34,279 bases of DNA from Deltaproteobacteria bacterium. GTDB lineage: Bacteria > Myxococcota > SpSt-1050 > JACRCP01. A program made the translations under genes and the position numbers. Below are positions 32,150-34,279 of this stretch, in pieces; position 1 is the stretch's first letter; the number at the start of each line of letters is the position of its first letter. The stretch spans positions 1 to 34,279 of the forward strand of contig JACRCP010000132.1 of assembly GCA_016218965.1 (NCBI GenBank), given 5' to 3'. The notes below the pieces were generated by a model. It was not told the DNA's origin. It made no database searches and worked only from the letters and a program-made list of their open reading frames with translations.

Positions 32150-33004
32150 GTGAAGTCATTTCTTGATGATCTGGCGGCCCGATGGGGCGGGCGCCCGCAT
32201 GCATGGTGCGAAGAAAAAGCCGGAGACCGAGGAGGCGTGCGCGCGCCGCGGGGCGCGAACGTCGTTTACCTCGCGCCTCACCCCGACGACCCGGAGAGTG
32301 CGGCCGTAACGCTCCGGCTCCTTTCGCGGCGCGGCTGCGCGATCTCCGAGGCGGTTGTCTGCCTGAGCCCTGCGGGGGTGGAAGACGCGTTCCTGAGCGG
32401 CAGGCCCGGCGGCGGTGACGGGGAGCCGGAAACGGTCAAGGCCCGGATCCGCCGGGATGAGCAGACACGGGCGGCGGAACTTTTCGGATTGAGCGCAGAA
32501 CGGCTGGTGTTCCTGGGCCTTGACGAGAGCGGGTCGCTCGACCGCCCCGCCGGCGTGGAAGCGGTTTTTCGATACCTCGCCGCGGCCGCGCCGGACGTGG
32601 TCGTCCTGCCCTGCGGGCGGGACAGCAACCGGACGCACGTCCGGGTGTGGGAGATATTCCGCGGCTGGGCCGCCGGGGAGGCCGCACGCAGTAGACGGCC
32701 CGTGGTGGGGCTGTACCACGAGGACCCGAAAACGCTTTCGCTTCGCGACGACCTGTTCGTCTGCTTCGGCGGCGAAACGGCGGAGTGGAAGCGCGGGCTG
32801 CTGAGGGCGCACGCGTCGCAGCAGGAGCGGAATCTGCGCACGCTGGGGGCCGGGTTCGATGAACGGATCCTCGGGGTCAACCGCGCGGCGGCGGAGCGCG
32901 CCGGCCGCACGGCGCCGGAAATCTGCCGGTGGGCGGAGGCATTCGAGATCGAGGTGTTCGATACCACGGAGAGGGAACGACCATGGCACTCGAAGACGAA
33001 CTGA
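32150..33004 (+). CDS. PIG-L/LmbE-family deacetylase
   Basis: Zinc-dependent N-acetyl-sugar deacetylase family, 284 aa from GTG 32150. Motifs: VVYLAPHPDDPE (His44 and Asp46-Asp47, metal site), RRDEQTRAAELFGL, LVFLGLDESG, and LPCGRDSNRTHVRVWEIFR, which stands for the usual second HxxH/DH site. Start uncertain. ATG 32117 is in frame but outside the conserved region, and GTG 32237 would keep only the core. No strong Shine-Dalgarno precedes any of them. TTGCAA (32113-32118) and TGTATA spaced by 17 bases may be a promoter. The gene overlaps the acyl carrier protein gene by 22 bases, so a biosynthetic role on an acyl- or sugar-containing compound is likely. Confidence 0.78.
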   Translation: MKSFLDDLAARWGGRPHAWCEEKAGDRGGVRAPRGANVVYLAPHPDDPESAAVTLRLLSRRGCAISEAVVCLSPAGVEDAFLSGRPGGGDGEPETVKARIRRDEQTRAAELFGLSAERLVFLGLDESGSLDRPAGVEAVFRYLAAAAPDVVVLPCGRDSNRTHVRVWEIFRGWAAGEAARSRRPVVGLYHEDPKTLSLRDDLFVCFGGETAEWKRGLLRAHASQQERNLRTLGAGFDERILGVNRAAAERAGRTAPEICRWAEAFEIEVFDTTERERPWHSKTN

Positions 33005-33219
33005 AGGCGATCATCGTCGAGCAACTCGCAGTTGACGAGGCGGCGGTCGTGCCGAACGCGCGGCTCCAGGACGACCTGGGCGCCGACTCGCTCATGCTGA
33101 TGGCGCTCGCCGAGCTCCTTGCCGCGCGCTACAAGATATCCATAGAACCGGACGAGGTCTTCGACGTCCCCGACGTCGCCGGCCTGGTCGAACTCGTCCG
33201 GTCCAAGCTCCCCGCGTGA
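32983..33219 (+). CDS. acyl carrier protein
   Basis: Small acyl or peptidyl carrier protein of 78 aa. It is acidic and four-helical, with the phosphopantetheine attachment motif DDLGADSLMLM (Ser36) and a typical C-terminal EPDEVFDVPDVAGLVELV. ATG 32983 has GGAGAGGGA about 8 bases upstream. It lies in an operon, overlapping the deacetylase gene by 22 bases and ending 22 bases before the acyl-CoA synthetase. It is unlikely to be the housekeeping fatty-acid carrier, given this setting and its difference from the classic AcpP motif. Confidence 0.9.
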   Translation: MALEDELKAIIVEQLAVDEAAVVPNARLQDDLGADSLMLMALAELLAARYKISIEPDEVFDVPDVAGLVELVRSKLPA

Positions 33220-33241
33220 TCGCGCGGGCACGGGAGGAACG

Positions 33242-34279
33242 ATGCCATACGACCCGATACCGAAGAAACCGCTTTCCGGCTTCGCCGTCCGGCCGAACCT
33301 TCACGACTACGACGAAATGCGGCGCACGTTTTCGTGGGACGCGGTCTCCCGCGAGCTGCCGTGGTTTGACGCAGAGCACATCAACATCGCGCACGCGGCG
33401 ATCGACGCGCACCTCGGGACGCCCCGCGAGCGCAAGACGGCGATGATCTGGGAGAGCAAAAAGGGTGCGACCGAGGAGTACACGTTCGCCGACCTGGCCC
33501 GGCTCTCCAACCGGTTCGCGAGCGCCCTCACCGGAACGCTCGGCGCCCGTCCCGGGGATCGCGTCTTCTTCTTCCTCGACCGCGTTCCCGAGATCTACGT
33601 CGGCATCATCGGCGCGCTAAAGGCCGGGTGCGTCATCGGCCCGCTCTTTTCGGCGTTCGGGCCCGACGCGGTGCGCGACCGGCTGCTCGACTCCGAGGCG
33701 CGTTTTCTCGTCACCAGCCCGGCGCTCCTGCGCAAGATCGAGTCGATCCTGCCGGATCTGCCGGCGCTCGAAAAGATCGTGCTTGTCGACCGCGAGGGGG
33801 GCGGAACCCCATCGGGGAGGGAGAGAGGGATCGCGTGGGAGCGGCTCATGGCCGGCGGGAGCGACCGGTTCGACGTCGTGCGCACCCACCGCGAGGACCG
33901 CGCCGTCATGCACTACACCTCCGGTACGACCGGCAAGCCCAAGGGGGCGGTGCACGTTCACAACGCCGTCGTCGGCCACTACGCGACGGCGAAGCTCGTC
34001 CTTGACCTGCGCGATGACGACGTCTACTGGTGCACGGCCGACCCGGGTTGGGTCACCGGGACGTCGTACGGGATGTTCGGCCCGTGGTCCAACGGCGCCA
34101 CGCAGGCGATCTACGAAGGGGGGTTCTCCGCGCGGCACTGGTACTCGTTCATCGAGCGCCGGAAGGTCACCGTCTGGTACACCGCGCCCACCGCCATCCG
34201 GATGCTCATGAAATCGGGCGACGACCTCCCGAAGCAATTCAATCTCGGGTCGCTCCGCCACACCTGCTCGGTCGGCGAG
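33242..34279 (+). CDS. AMP-forming acyl/acetyl-CoA synthetase, partial (3' end outside window)
   Basis: ANL-superfamily adenylating enzyme close to acetyl-CoA synthetase. It activates a carboxylic acid as acyl-AMP and passes it to CoA or, here, possibly to the adjacent carrier protein. The first 346 residues are present and the frame is open to the window end. Motifs: ATP-binding YTSGTTGKPKG from Tyr225; YWCTADPGWVTGTSYGMFGP, typical of the acetate-type enzymes; and YTAPTAIRMLM. The N-terminus (FSWDAVSRELPWFDAEHINI) also matches that group. ATG 33242 has GGGAGGA 4-5 bases upstream. Full length should be about 550-650 aa, so the C-terminal lid domain lies beyond the window. Confidence 0.88.
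   Translation, partial: MPYDPIPKKPLSGFAVRPNLHDYDEMRRTFSWDAVSRELPWFDAEHINIAHAAIDAHLGTPRERKTAMIWESKKGATEEYTFADLARLSNRFASALTGTLGARPGDRVFFFLDRVPEIYVGIIGALKAGCVIGPLFSAFGPDAVRDRLLDSEARFLVTSPALLRKIESILPDLPALEKIVLVDREGGGTPSGRERGIAWERLMAGGSDRFDVVRTHREDRAVMHYTSGTTGKPKGAVHVHNAVVGHYATAKLVLDLRDDDVYWCTADPGWVTGTSYGMFGPWSNGATQAIYEGGFSARHWYSFIERRKVTVWYTAPTAIRMLMKSGDDLPKQFNLGSLRHTCSVGE

Overview
The window is high-GC DNA from a Gram-negative bacterium that carries many exported lipoproteins with Asp/Ala/Gly-rich spacers behind the lipobox, MopE-like CDGxDNDCDG repeats, CPxGxxC repeats, a Ser/Thr kinase fused to a formylglycine-enzyme-like domain, and an exported caspase-like protein. This mix is typical of Myxococcota and related former Deltaproteobacteria. 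That placement is an inference from gene content; no rRNA or other phylogenetic marker is present.

Layout. 193-2550 (+) is a secreted GH51-like lipoprotein. 2551-3849 is a disturbed zone: a lower-GC membrane-protein gene flanked by an exact 26-bp direct repeat, followed by a C-terminal anchor fragment. 3850-8252 (-) holds a zinc-ribbon Ser/Thr kinase/FGE fusion, a zinc-ribbon membrane protein, and a zinc-dependent phospholipase C-like gene broken by one frameshift. 8411-8807 (+) is an SGNH-hydrolase remnant. 8885-10942 (-) is a GH5-like lipoprotein. 11034-11475 (+) is a BrnT-BrnA pair with a beheaded toxin. 11531-16288 (-) holds a CocE-type hydrolase, a GH31 lipoprotein and a decayed secreted-protein gene. 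With the two other glycosidases this gives the strain a set of surface or secreted polysaccharide-degrading enzymes.

16399-23637 (-) is a run of cysteine-rich exported proteins: a 1001-aa beta-propeller/MopE-repeat protein, a Dickkopf-like lipoprotein, a 73-aa lipoprotein, and a lipoprotein with three Kazal domains and an antistasin-like domain. It is bounded by two good intrinsic terminators. 23788-30338 (-) looks like one transcription unit: ECF sigma factor, zinc-finger anti-sigma factor, exported caspase-like protein with a predicted C-terminal barrel, then two tandem ZU5-like cysteine-rich lipoproteins, ending at a terminator. This is the best candidate for an undescribed system: an envelope-sensing sigma/anti-sigma switch tied to an exported caspase-like protease and ZU5 proteins that both keep an HFT motif.

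30464-31398 (-) is a HepT/MntA toxin-antitoxin pair with an ATGA overlap. 31677-32120 (-) is a decayed WD40-repeat gene. 32150-34279 (+) is a tight operon of a PIG-L-type deacetylase, an acyl carrier protein and an AMP-forming acyl/acetyl-CoA synthetase that runs off the window end.

The window contains at least six broken or truncated genes. Some (the phospholipase, the SGNH remnant) involve single-base frame changes that could be assembly errors. Others (BrnT, the WD40 gene, 11531-12155) look like real decay. No tRNA, rRNA, CRISPR array or intact insertion sequence was seen.
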